From the NCBI RefSeq assembly GCF_002970935.1, contig NZ_CP027194.1, positions 2,108,001 to 2,172,000 on the forward strand: a DNA stretch of 64,000 nt, in the 5' to 3' direction. The translations under genes and the position numbers were made by a program. This stretch comes from Lactobacillus sp. CBA3606 (GTDB lineage Bacteria; Bacillota; Bacilli; Lactobacillales; Lactobacillaceae). The notes under the pieces are model-generated. The model saw only the letters and a program-made list of their open reading frames with translations, had not been told where the DNA came from and searched no databases. Shown here piece by piece: positions 35,588 to 45,682 of the stretch. Position 1 is the first letter of the stretch. Every line of letters starts with the position of its first letter.

Positions 35588-36634
35588 TTAATAACCAACT
35601 AGTTTATGGGTTGGGGCATACCATTTATCATTGACCTTAACTAATTGTGATTTGTTAGATTGCTTAGGGAATAGTTTTGGTGTTTTAGCACCGGGAGCTG
35701 AGAAAATAGCTTTATTTTGAGCGAAAGATTTTGAAGTGAATTCATCCGCAATCTTCTTTTGGTCAGTCTTGCTGAGCGTCTTCGTGTTGTAAACCCATGG
35801 GCCCTGTTGGACTGGCATTTTGGCGATGTTTACAACTTGTTGACCTTTAAGGGTATTGAATGGTGCTTCAGCATCATCTTTAACCGTGAAAGTTGAACCA
35901 AGCTTATTCCATGACCCACTAGTTACTTTAAGGTATGGCATTAAGTCAGTATCATCAAAGGCTGCAACATCAACGTCGCCCTTGATTAAGTTCACTGCAG
36001 AACCTTGATGCGAGCCGCCATAAAGAACCTTGCTGAAGAATTCACCATTTTGAGTTAACGTATCTTTGTCTTTACTCTTAATCTTAAATTCGCGGGTTAA
36101 TTCAGCGGTTGGCACTAGAAAACCAGAAGTTGAACTGTTAGAAACGTAAGACATCCGTTTGCCTTTAACATTTTTAATGCTATATTTGCCGTCGACTTGG
36201 TACTTGTGCGCGTCTTTTTGTTGTACCATTAAGTAAGAATTGTATGAGGCGTCTTTTAAAGTGCCTTTGGCATCAGATTGGGCGGCAAAAGGTTGCACGT
36301 CTTTACTAAGGTGATTAGCTTGGATATAACCATTAGCCCCCATGTAAGCCACTTGAGCTTTACCTGAAGCGATGGCTTGAATGGCAACATTGTAATCGGT
36401 GGTTGTTTGTAACTTAACAGTCTTACCAGTGACTTTTTCGATGGATTTTTTCAAAGCTGCTCGTGAGCCAGAAAAACTTTTAGCAGATTCATTAGGATAG
36501 AAGACCACGGAAATAGTTCCTTTGTTGGCACTGCTACTTTTCTTTGTGCTAGTCCCACTGGCACAACCGGCTAAGCCTAACCCTAAAACTGAAATCATTG
36601 AAACCCCTAAAAGTGACTTACTAATCTTTGACAT
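35588..36634 (-). CDS. phnD: Phosphonate-binding lipoprotein PhnD
   Basis: This 348-aa solute-binding protein is anchored as a lipoprotein: the signal peptide ends in the lipobox LAGC about residue 24. The mature part has the PhnD type of fold, with 'ISVVFYPNESAKSFSGS' near the start and 'SYVSNSSTSGFLVPTAEL' in the middle. Start is ATG 36634 after GGAGG. It is first in the operon behind a strong Pho-type promoter. Phosphite or other phosphonates are alternative ligands. Confidence 0.92.
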   Translation of the reverse strand: MSKISKSLLGVSMISVLGLGLAGCASGTSTKKSSSANKGTISVVFYPNESAKSFSGSRAALKKSIEKVTGKTVKLQTTTDYNVAIQAIASGKAQVAYMGANGYIQANHLSKDVQPFAAQSDAKGTLKDASYNSYLMVQQKDAHKYQVDGKYSIKNVKGKRMSYVSNSSTSGFLVPTAELTREFKIKSKDKDTLTQNGEFFSKVLYGGSHQGSAVNLIKGDVDVAAFDDTDLMPYLKVTSGSWNKLGSTFTVKDDAEAPFNTLKGQQVVNIAKMPVQQGPWVYNTKTLSKTDQKKIADEFTSKSFAQNKAIFSAPGAKTPKLFPKQSNKSQLVKVNDKWYAPTHKLVGY

Positions 36635-36671
36635 AATTTCAAATACCTCCAAGTAATTTAGTTACCTGTGT

Positions 36672-36736
36672 AGCATAGCAAGTGAATGTAAAAGTGTTTA
36701 CAAGTATCGGTGAATAATACGTATAGGTTATGTAAA
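36672..36736 (-). promoter_or_regulatory. PhoP-type box array and promoter of the phn operon
   Basis: On the minus strand five hexamers occur every 11 bp: TTTACA, TATACG, TTCACC, TTGTAA, TTTACA (36736 down to 36687). The last TTTACA is 9 nt before the extended -10 TGCTATGCT (36672-36677). The same layout precedes both pst transcription units. Confidence 0.72.
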
Positions 36737-36928
36737 TAAAATTTACTGATTAATTACATCGTAAATATTTAGGGGTCGTCAGGGGATTAAATGGTGCTAA
36801 GATTAGATTTTTTATAAAAAGCTGATGATTTGCTTATGACTAGCCTGAAAACGAAGGGATAGCTTTCAAAGTAAGCAAATTATGATAAGATATGTGAAGT
36901 AATTCAAAATGAGGAGTTTTTTAAAATT

Positions 36929-37654
36929 ATGAAGGTGTTGGCAATTGATACGTCCAACCGACCGTTAAGCGTGGCTGTTTTAGAGGACACTAAAGTCCTC
37001 GCCACAACGACAACCAATGTTGGTCGCAATCATAGTAGTACGTTATTACCAATTATTGAAGCAGCAATTACGCAGGCGGGCTTAACCGCAGCGGCGTTGG
37101 ACCGTGTGGTGGTAGCCGCGGGACCCGGGTCATATACAGGCTTGCGAATCGGGGTCACGACTGCCAAGACGTTGGCGTATACATTAAATAAAGAATTAGT
37201 GGGTATTTCTAGTCTGGCAGCTTTGGCCGGCAATGTGGTTAAAGAGGGACAATTAGTGGTACCAGTATTCGATGCTCGGCGTGATAACTTGTTCACAGGA
37301 CTCTATCGGATTGTGCATCAGCGACCAGTGCCGGTGATTGCAGATCAGCATGTGAGTGTGACTGAGTGGTGTCAACAATTAGCGCCATATCAAGAATCAA
37401 TTGTCTTTATTGGCGCCGATGTGGCGATTACGCAAGCGACGCTCAGTGCGCAACTTGGTGATCGGTTTGTTCGTGCCCAACCACAATTAGATTTACCGCA
37501 GGCAGCTGTACTCGGTTTGTTAGGCTTAACGGCCACTCCGGTCCAACAGCTACACAATTTTGTGCCCAATTACTTACGGCTAACGCAAGCAGAACGCGAA
37601 TGGCTAGCCAAACATCCGAAAGAGGACCATGCCCCATATGTTGAGAAGATTTAA
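36929..37654 (+). CDS. tsaB: tRNA threonylcarbamoyladenosine biosynthesis protein TsaB
   Basis: TsaB (241 aa) is the TsaD partner in making the t6A base of tRNA. The ASKHA-fold start 'VLAIDTSNRPLSVAVLED' and the 'GPGSYTGLRIG' motif near residues 66-76 are typical. It is the first gene of the tsaB-GNAT-GNAT-tsaD cluster. Confidence 0.95.
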   Translation: MKVLAIDTSNRPLSVAVLEDTKVLATTTTNVGRNHSSTLLPIIEAAITQAGLTAAALDRVVVAAGPGSYTGLRIGVTTAKTLAYTLNKELVGISSLAALAGNVVKEGQLVVPVFDARRDNLFTGLYRIVHQRPVPVIADQHVSVTEWCQQLAPYQESIVFIGADVAITQATLSAQLGDRFVRAQPQLDLPQAAVLGLLGLTATPVQQLHNFVPNYLRLTQAEREWLAKHPKEDHAPYVEKI

Positions 37655-38219
37655 GCAGTACTTTCAGAGAGTAACGAAAAACCGTAGTCAACGCCGTCAA
37701 AAAATAATGACGATTGATAATCACGTTGTGCAAGTTGGTCCGACCGGGTACTATGTCTCGCGGGCGCTGATTACAGATGTTCCAGAAATGTTAGCCATTG
37801 AGCGCGCCGTTTATGCGGGTAAGACCCCTTGGGATGAAAATGCCTTTAAAACGGAACTCCGCCGTCAAAGTGGTCGCTTTTATATTGTCATGCGTCATGA
37901 AGATCGGCTATGTGCCTTTTGTGGCTGTGCTTTTGATGATCGGCGTCAAGATGCGCACATTACGAATATTGCCGTCCATCCTGATTTTCAAAATCAAGGG
38001 TTAGGTCGGTACATGATGACAACAATGATTGAACGTGCTGGGTATTTAAATTATCGGACGGTAACCTTAGAAGTTCGGGCTAGTAACGTGAATGCCCAAC
38101 GGTTATATACAAGTTTGGGATTTGAAAAAACTGGCGTTAAGAAACGGTATTATTTTGGTGATCATGAAGATGCGCTTGATATGACGTATCATTTACCGGT
38201 AACGGCCGCTAATGACTGA
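37638..38219 (+). CDS. rimI: GNAT acetyltransferase, RimI-like (first copy)
   Basis: This 193-aa protein has a basic N-terminal extension (about 30 residues rich in Lys/Arg) followed by a RimI-type GNAT domain: 'ITNIAVHPDFQNQGLGRYMM' is the acetyl-CoA motif (core 'QNQGLGRYM'), then 'LEVRASNVNAQRLYTSLGFE'. RimI N-acetylates ribosomal protein S18; other substrates are possible. I start at ATG 37638, which overlaps the end of tsaB; ATG 37629 is the alternative. Confidence 0.9.
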   Translation: MLRRFKQYFQRVTKNRSQRRQKIMTIDNHVVQVGPTGYYVSRALITDVPEMLAIERAVYAGKTPWDENAFKTELRRQSGRFYIVMRHEDRLCAFCGCAFDDRRQDAHITNIAVHPDFQNQGLGRYMMTTMIERAGYLNYRTVTLEVRASNVNAQRLYTSLGFEKTGVKKRYYFGDHEDALDMTYHLPVTAAND

Positions 38220-38673
38220 TCGACAGTTAATTGCCAGTTCAGCTTATGCCACTGAATCAGCTGTAGCTAAGCTGTGTTTTGAGTTAGCCCAGTTGGCCTA
38301 TCCCCAAGGGGCCCCTTGGCGGTTAACAACTTTTGCGGCGGATTTAGCAATGCCCCAATCACTTTATCAGCTCTTAGTGGTGGCGGGACAACCGATTGGG
38401 TTTATCAGCTTAACGAAGGTGTTGGATGAAGTTGAAATTACTAATGTAGCCGTTGTGCCAGCTTATCAAGGTCAGGGACAAGCAACTTTCATGTTACAAA
38501 CTGTCTTGCGCCAGTTACCCATAGCTAGTCAGGTTTTTTTAGAAGTTCGTGATAGTAACCACACTGCGCAACGGTTATATGCTCGGTGTGGTTTTTCGAA
38601 ACTATCAACGCGGAAGGCGTATTATCAGCAACCGCGTGAAGATGCATTAATTATGCGAAAAATTATTAATTGA
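38212..38673 (+). CDS. GNAT acetyltransferase, RimI-like (second copy)
   Basis: This 153-aa GNAT follows the first with an 8-nt overlap. 'NVAVVPAYQGQGQATFML' is the acetyl-CoA loop and 'LEVRDSNHTAQRLYARCGF' the following motif. It lacks the basic extension of its neighbour. The two are clearly paralogous in layout but diverged; which one serves S18 cannot be told. Confidence 0.9.
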   Translation: MTDRQLIASSAYATESAVAKLCFELAQLAYPQGAPWRLTTFAADLAMPQSLYQLLVVAGQPIGFISLTKVLDEVEITNVAVVPAYQGQGQATFMLQTVLRQLPIASQVFLEVRDSNHTAQRLYARCGFSKLSTRKAYYQQPREDALIMRKIIN

Positions 38674-38685
38674 GGATGATAACGC

Positions 38686-39723
38686 GTGGAAAAGCAAAAT
38701 TTAATTTTAGCCTTTGAATCTAGTTGTGATGAAACGAGTGTTGCCGTGATTGCGGATGGACAAACGATTCTGTCAAACGTGATTGCGACTCAAATTAATA
38801 GTCACAAACGGTTCGGTGGTGTGGTACCAGAAGTTGCCAGTCGCCATCATATTGAACAAATTACATTATGTATTGAAGCAGCTTTAACAGAAGCTAAGGT
38901 CACTTATGATGACTTGGATGCCGTTGCAGTAACGTATGGTCCGGGCTTAGTGGGCGCGTTATTGGTCGGAGTAAATGCCGCTAAAACGGTGGCCTATGCG
39001 CATCATTTACCTTTGATTCCAGTGAATCATATGGCGGGGCATATCTATGCGGCCCGGTTTATTAAGCCGTTTGAATTTCCGGTGATGGCTTTACTCGTTT
39101 CTGGGGGACATACAGAATTAGTTTATATGCAAGCGGATGGTCAGTTTGAAATTATCGGCGAAACTCGCGATGATGCCGCTGGTGAAGCTTATGATAAAAT
39201 CGGTCGCGTTTTAGGCGTGCCCTATCCAGCCGGAAAAGTGATCGATGAAATGGCGCATCAAGGTCAAGATACGTTTAAGTTTCCGCGGGCCATGATTGAT
39301 GAAGCTAATTTTGATTTTAGTTTTAGTGGGTTAAAGAGTGCTTTTATCAATACGGTTCATCATGCTGATCAGATTGGTGAAACTTTGGATAAGAATGATT
39401 TAGCGGCTAGTTTTCAAGCGAGCGTGGTTGATGTTTTAACGAGCAAAACGATGCGCGTTTTAGAAAAGTACCCGGTTAAACAATTGGTATTAGCTGGCGG
39501 AGTTGCAGCTAATCAAGGGTTACGCGAACGCTTACAAAAGGTTTTACCAGTCAAGTTTCCAAATACGGAATTATTATTAGCGCCTTTAAAATTATGTGGT
39601 GATAATGGGGCCATGATTGGTGCCGCCGCTTATGTGCAATATCAACATAAGCAGTTTGGTGATGCGACGTTAAATGCTGATCCAAGCTTAGAATTTGATT
39701 GGATGCCTAATATGGTTCACTAA
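38686..39723 (+). CDS. tsaD: tRNA N6-adenosine threonylcarbamoyltransferase TsaD
   Basis: TsaD (345 aa) transfers threonylcarbamoyl to A37. The metal-binding '[12 protein letters not shown]' gives the HxxxH pair, 'SGGHTELV' follows, and '[13 protein letters not shown]' and 'CGDNGAMIG' close the active site. Start is GTG 38686 after GAGGATG. It ends the tsa operon at a long terminator. Confidence 0.96.
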   Translation: MEKQNLILAFESSCDETSVAVIADGQTILSNVIATQINSHKRFGGVVPEVASRHHIEQITLCIEAALTEAKVTYDDLDAVAVTYGPGLVGALLVGVNAAKTVAYAHHLPLIPVNHMAGHIYAARFIKPFEFPVMALLVSGGHTELVYMQADGQFEIIGETRDDAAGEAYDKIGRVLGVPYPAGKVIDEMAHQGQDTFKFPRAMIDEANFDFSFSGLKSAFINTVHHADQIGETLDKNDLAASFQASVVDVLTSKTMRVLEKYPVKQLVLAGGVAANQGLRERLQKVLPVKFPNTELLLAPLKLCGDNGAMIGAAAYVQYQHKQFGDATLNADPSLEFDWMPNMVH

Positions 39724-39724
39724 A

Positions 39725-39794
39725 AATGACCGTTACTAAAACAGTCGCTGCAAGAAATTACAACTTGCAACGACTGTTTGGTAGCGGTCTTTTT
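39725..39794. terminator. Bidirectional terminator between tsaD and the ABC-F gene
   Basis: GACCGTTACTAAAACAGTCG...TGCAAG pairs with CTTGCA...CGACTGTTTGGTAGCGGTC, with T-runs on both sides. Genes are convergent. Confidence 0.88.
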
Positions 39795-39797
39795 ATA

Positions 39798-41780
39798 TTA
39801 AACTAGCTTTTCCAAAGCTTCAGCTTGTTCAGTCCAGTCATTTTCGGCCTGTTCATGTGTGGCGTTAACTTGTTCCAATTGTTGTTGAAATTCTTGTAAT
39901 TTTGTCGCATCAGCAAAGACGGCTGGTTGTGACATCTGTTCTTGAATTTCAGTAGCCTCAGTTTCTAAGTCACTCATTCGTTGTTCCAGGGACGCAACTG
40001 AACGTTCTAACTTGCGCTTAGTTCGCTGTTGTTGTTTGCTAGCTTGATAGGTTTGCTGTCCCTTGGATTGGCTCACTGGTGCGCCAGCTTCGCTGATAGC
40101 AGTGGTCGTGGCGCTGGTGGCATTAGCCGCCGCTTCACTAGCGGCCAATTCAGCTAACTCAGCTTGTTCCTGCTTTTTATCAATATAGTAATCATAGTCA
40201 CCTAAGAATAATTCTGTGCCAGTTGGGGATACTTCAACGACACTGGTGGCAACTTGATTAATGAAATAACGGTCATGTGAGACGAACAAAAGCGTGCCAT
40301 CAAAATCGTTAAGTGCAACTTCCAATACTTCACGACTGTCAATATCCAAGTGATTGGTCGGTTCGTCTAAAATTAAAAAGTTATCATTTTCCATAGCTAA
40401 CTTGGTCAGTAGTAAACGGGCCCGTTCACCCCCGGATAAGGACCCGATTGATTTATCGACATCGGCACCAGTAAACAAGAAACTGCCTAAAATGGTCCGA
40501 ATATCTTTTTCAGGAGTGGTCGCATGTTCGTCCCAAAGTTCACTAAGGACGGTTTTTTTAGCATGCAAATTCTTTTGTTCCTGATCGTAATAACCGGTAA
40601 CGACATTGGTCCCGAAGACCGCTTGCCCCTTGATAAATGGAATTTGACCCAGAATACTTTTCAGCAAGGTTGATTTACCAATTCCATTGGGTCCCACGAT
40701 GGCGATGGCTTCATGTTTTTTGATGTTTAATGTGTCCGGTGCTGACAAGATTTGATCTTGATAGCCCACCGCTGCATCTTTGACGGTTAAGACAATGTTG
40801 CCACTTTGTTTGGCTGCATGAAAACCAAAGTGGGCGGTCTTTTCATCACCTTCGGGACGGTCCAAACGCGTCATTTTTTCGAGTTGTTTTCGCCGTGATT
40901 GGGCGCGCTTGGTAGTTGAAGCCCGCACAATATTCCGATTAACAAAGTCTTCTAATTTGTTGATTTCGGTCTGTTGCTTCTCATAATGTTTCCATTCTGC
41001 TTGAATACGGGCCGCTTTTTGTTGGACATATTGATCATAATTGCCAGTATAATGCACCATTTCATGATGGGATAGATCGTAGACTTCGTTGACGACCCGA
41101 TCTAAGAAGTAACGGTCGTGACTCACAATCAGCAAGGCGCCCGTGTAAGATTGAAGATAACTTTCGAGCCAAGTGAGCGTTTCAACGTCCAAATGGTTGG
41201 TTGGTTCATCCAGAATGAGCAAATCCCGTTTTTCCAATAGTAGTTTGGCAAGCGCCAACTGGGTCTTTTGGCCCCCGGAAAGTTCGGTAACGGATTTATC
41301 ATAAACATCAGCATTGAACTGGAAACCATGTAAGACACCCCGGATTTCGGCCTGGTAACCGTAACCATTTTTTTGTTGAAATTCAGTTTGAACTTGGTCA
41401 TAAGTCTTTAAAGTTTGTTGATAAGTCGGGTCATCCGCAATAACTTCAGGATCACTTAATTGGGCTTCTAAGCGGTGCATTTGAGCTTCTAGTTGATGTA
41501 ATTCAGCGAAGACACTGCTCATTTCTTCCCAAATTGTATGGGCGCTATTTAAACCTTGATCTTGAGCCAAATAGCCGATAGTTAAGCCTTTACGCATTGA
41601 AATTTGACCTTCGTCAGGGACGGTTTCACCGGCAATCATTTTTAATAAAGTTGATTTACCAGCCCCGTTGCGACCAACTAAGGCGACACGCGCATGGTCC
41701 TGAATATCTAATTGTACGTTATCGAACAAGACATCAGCGCCAAAACGCCGCATGACTTGCTGTACTTGTAGTAAAATCAC
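39798..41780 (-). CDS. ABC-F family ATPase (Uup/YdiF-like)
   Basis: This soluble protein of 660 aa has two ABC domains and no membrane segments. Walker A motifs are 'GRNGAGKSTLLK' (about residue 36) and 'GPNGIGKSTLLK' (about 357). ABC signatures are 'LSGGQKTQLALAKL' and 'LSGGERARLLLTKL'. The linker (P-site tRNA interaction motif region) lies at about 245-305. A C-terminal coiled coil (about 575-655) resembles that of YdiF/Uup. ABC-F proteins act on the ribosome; whether this one gives antibiotic protection or relieves stalling is not clear. Confidence 0.92.
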   Translation of the reverse strand: MILLQVQQVMRRFGADVLFDNVQLDIQDHARVALVGRNGAGKSTLLKMIAGETVPDEGQISMRKGLTIGYLAQDQGLNSAHTIWEEMSSVFAELHQLEAQMHRLEAQLSDPEVIADDPTYQQTLKTYDQVQTEFQQKNGYGYQAEIRGVLHGFQFNADVYDKSVTELSGGQKTQLALAKLLLEKRDLLILDEPTNHLDVETLTWLESYLQSYTGALLIVSHDRYFLDRVVNEVYDLSHHEMVHYTGNYDQYVQQKAARIQAEWKHYEKQQTEINKLEDFVNRNIVRASTTKRAQSRRKQLEKMTRLDRPEGDEKTAHFGFHAAKQSGNIVLTVKDAAVGYQDQILSAPDTLNIKKHEAIAIVGPNGIGKSTLLKSILGQIPFIKGQAVFGTNVVTGYYDQEQKNLHAKKTVLSELWDEHATTPEKDIRTILGSFLFTGADVDKSIGSLSGGERARLLLTKLAMENDNFLILDEPTNHLDIDSREVLEVALNDFDGTLLFVSHDRYFINQVATSVVEVSPTGTELFLGDYDYYIDKKQEQAELAELAASEAAANATSATTTAISEAGAPVSQSKGQQTYQASKQQQRTKRKLERSVASLEQRMSDLETEATEIQEQMSQPAVFADATKLQEFQQQLEQVNATHEQAENDWTEQAEALEKLV

Positions 41781-41875
41781 GTTTTTTTAAACTCCTTTCG
41801 AGGTGGATTCGTCAAATAATTGTAGCATATTGTCGTTGTTAGCCCTAGTGAAAGGGAAGAATAAGTAAATATTAT

Positions 41876-41903
41876 TTCACAAAGTGGCCTATTATGCTAG
41901 AAT
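41876..41903 (+). promoter_or_regulatory. Promoter of rex with possible Rex half-sites
   Basis: TTCACA (41876-41881), 16 nt, TAGAAT (41898-41903) with an extended TGC. TTTCACAA overlaps the -35 and TTCACAAA recurs at 41916-41923. These equal half of the Rex operator (TTGTGA-n-TCACAA), so autoregulation is possible. No full palindrome is present. Confidence 0.45.
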
Positions 41904-41946
41904 AGTGTCAGCAAATTCACAAACTTTTGATAAGGAGGGTCGTCAA

Positions 41947-42603
41947 ATGGCAGAAACAAAAATTCCACGGGCAACGGCCAAGCGGTTACCGATATACTAT
42001 CGGTATTTGAACATTTTATTAGATGCTGACAAGAAACGGGTTTCGTCAACGGAGCTGTCAGAAGCAGTTAAAGTTGATTCAGCTACGATTCGACGAGATT
42101 TTTCATATTTTGGGGCATTAGGCAAACGCGGGTATGGCTATGACGTTGAAAAGCTCTTGGCATTTTTCAAGAAAATTTTAAATCAAGACACGTTAACTAA
42201 CGTCGCCTTGATTGGGGTCGGTAATTTGGGCCATGCGTTACTTAATTTTAATTTTCATAAAAATAGTAATGTCCGTATTTCAGCAGCTTTTGATGTCAAC
42301 GAATCAATTGCCAATACGGTCCAAAGCGGCGTTCCCGTTTATCCGATGGCGGAATTAAAGAAACAATTAATTGAACAACAAATTGAAATTGCCATTTTAA
42401 CGGTGCCAACTTCAGTCGTTCAAGACGTTACAGATGAACTGGTTGATGCTAACGTTAAAGGAATTATGAACTTTACCCCATTACGCATTTCAGTTCCCGA
42501 GACGATTCGGGTTCAAAATGTTGATTTAACGAATGAATTGCAAACCTTAATTTATTTTATTGAACATTATGGGGAACAACTTGGCGATAAATCAGCTGAA
42601 TAA
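41947..42603 (+). CDS. rex: Redox-sensing transcriptional repressor Rex
   Basis: Rex senses the NADH/NAD ratio and represses fermentation and respiration genes. The N-terminal winged helix ('[16 protein letters not shown]', then '[20 protein letters not shown]') and the C-terminal Rossmann domain ('[14 protein letters not shown]') are intact. Start is ATG 41947 after AAGGAGGG (218 aa); longer upstream frames run through the promoter. It ends at a perfect 14-bp terminator. Confidence 0.95.
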   Translation: MAETKIPRATAKRLPIYYRYLNILLDADKKRVSSTELSEAVKVDSATIRRDFSYFGALGKRGYGYDVEKLLAFFKKILNQDTLTNVALIGVGNLGHALLNFNFHKNSNVRISAAFDVNESIANTVQSGVPVYPMAELKKQLIEQQIEIAILTVPTSVVQDVTDELVDANVKGIMNFTPLRISVPETIRVQNVDLTNELQTLIYFIEHYGEQLGDKSAE

Positions 42604-42614
42604 TATTAGCTAGC

Positions 42615-42652
42615 AAAAGACGCAACCAAAAAAATGGTTGCGTCTTTTAGTT
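42615..42652. terminator. Bidirectional terminator between rex and the CPBP gene
   Basis: AAAAGACGCAACCA and TGGTTGCGTCTTTT form a perfect 14-bp stem. T-runs flank it on both strands. Confidence 0.9.
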
Positions 42653-42655
42653 ATT

Positions 42656-43291
42656 TTAAGTTAAAAATAAGGGTAAAACTGCGACAACGTTCATTAAAAT
42701 ATGGGCAATCATCGATGTCTGAATACGACCAGTATGCCGGTATAGCCAACAAAAGAGGAGGCCGATAAAGGCATATAAAATTAAATGACCGTCCGCATGA
42801 GCAAAACTAAATAACAAACTAGAAATAACCGCAGCACCGACTGTTCCAGTAACGGTCGTTAGGTTACCGAAAATAACTTTACGAAAGACGATTTCTTCCA
42901 TAATTGGCGCTCCAACGAGCACTGCCAGTAAGAAGAAGGGGTATTTCTGACCAATTGTGAGTAACGTATTGGTATTGGCCGAGGCCGTTGACTGGCCGAG
43001 TAGTTGCGTCAAGCGTAAAATAACGACTTGACCGACAAGCACTAAGACAACGCCGATAATTCCCCATAAAACCGTACTGACCCAATTTTTAGGGTGCTGT
43101 TCGACGGCATTTGGCGTTTTAGTTCGCCAAGCGAGCCATCCTAAAATGATAGCGCCAAGTAAGTAATCTAAAGTTTGAATTAAGAAAATCCAAGATCCAA
43201 GTTGATGGAATCCTTGGGCTAATAAAGTAGGTAGGGCATAGATGATAAAATAGACGATTAAAACTGTCAGCGATTGGCGGCGATTAGCCAT
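42656..43291 (-). CDS. CPBP family intramembrane glutamic endopeptidase
   Basis: This 211-aa membrane protein of the CPBP (CAAX protease and bacteriocin-processing) family has about six hydrophobic segments. The catalytic motifs are 'APIMEEIVFRKVIFG' (EExxxR), 'SLLFSFAHAD' (FxxxH) and 'HILMNVVAV'. I start at ATG 43291 after AAAGGACG. It is divergent from groESL across a gap with the CIRCE element, so the two promoters may influence each other. Targets are unknown; bacteriocin immunity is a known role of some family members. Confidence 0.88.
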   Translation of the reverse strand: MANRRQSLTVLIVYFIIYALPTLLAQGFHQLGSWIFLIQTLDYLLGAIILGWLAWRTKTPNAVEQHPKNWVSTVLWGIIGVVLVLVGQVVILRLTQLLGQSTASANTNTLLTIGQKYPFFLLAVLVGAPIMEEIVFRKVIFGNLTTVTGTVGAAVISSLLFSFAHADGHLILYAFIGLLFCWLYRHTGRIQTSMIAHILMNVVAVLPLFLT

Positions 43292-43391
43292 TAGCTCACG
43301 TCCTTTAATAATAAAATTTCGAGTCAGATTTGACTTAAGTAAGTTCATTATAATCGATTTGACTTTCTTTGACTAATTATTGACAAATAAC

Positions 43392-43457
43392 TTGCATTCT
43401 TGAATTAAAATGATATAGTTATCTTTGTGATTAGCACTTGATGTTTGTGAGTGCTAA
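43392..43457 (+). promoter_or_regulatory. groESL promoter with CIRCE operator (HrcA site)
   Basis: TTGCAT (43392-43397), 16 nt, TATAGT (43414-43419). The CIRCE element TTAGCACTT-N9-GAGTGCTAA is at 43431-43457 and matches the consensus except the last base of the left arm (T for C). HrcA repression of groESL is expected. Confidence 0.92.
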
Positions 43458-43481
43458 AAAAGAATAAATGGAGGGATTCAC

Positions 43482-43766
43482 GTGTTAAAACCATTAGGTG
43501 ATCGTGTCATCTTACAACAACAAGCAGAAGAAGAACAAACGATTGGTGGTATTGTTATTGCCAACAATGCTAAGGAAAAGCCACAAAGTGGTAAGGTTGT
43601 TGCTGTATCTGATGGCCGGATTTTAGATAACGGTTCAAAGGTTGCACCTAGCGTGAAAGTCGGCGATCAAGTATTGTTTGACAAGTACGCAGGTACTGAA
43701 GTTAAGTACGAAGGGTCAGCTTATCTAGTCTTACACGAAAAAGATATTGTCGCGGTTGAAGACTAA
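43482..43766 (+). CDS. groES: Co-chaperonin GroES
   Basis: GroES (94 aa) is the heptameric lid of the GroEL cage. The start '[13 protein letters not shown]', the mobile loop '[15 protein letters not shown]' and '[12 protein letters not shown]' are conserved. Start is GTG 43482 after GGAGGGA. Regulated by the CIRCE site upstream; groEL follows after 55 nt. Confidence 0.97.
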   Translation: MLKPLGDRVILQQQAEEEQTIGGIVIANNAKEKPQSGKVVAVSDGRILDNGSKVAPSVKVGDQVLFDKYAGTEVKYEGSAYLVLHEKDIVAVED

Positions 43767-43812
43767 TCCATTTAACTGATAGTAATTAAAACAAAATTTA
43801 TTTATGAGGTGA

Positions 43813-45447
<1,635 letters not shown>

Positions 45448-45458
45448 GTTTGTTGTTC

Positions 45459-45491
45459 AAAACACCTACTCAATCGAGTGGGTGTTTTTTT
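45459..45491 (+). terminator. Terminator of groESL
   Basis: AACACCTACTC and GAGTGGGTGTT pair around AATC, then a T-run. Confidence 0.9.
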
Positions 45492-45682
45492 AGTCGTCAA
45501 GCATGCTGACGACTGGAATCGGCTGGGGGCGTCACTCACTGGCTGTGAGTTCTGTGAGTAACGGCAAAAAAAATAATGTGATGGACGAAACGTGTAGTAT
45601 TTACTAATTTAAAGTAGTAGAATCTAATTTGACTTATCACTTACTTGAAAATAATTATTTTTTGGATAAAGGAGTTATTAGC

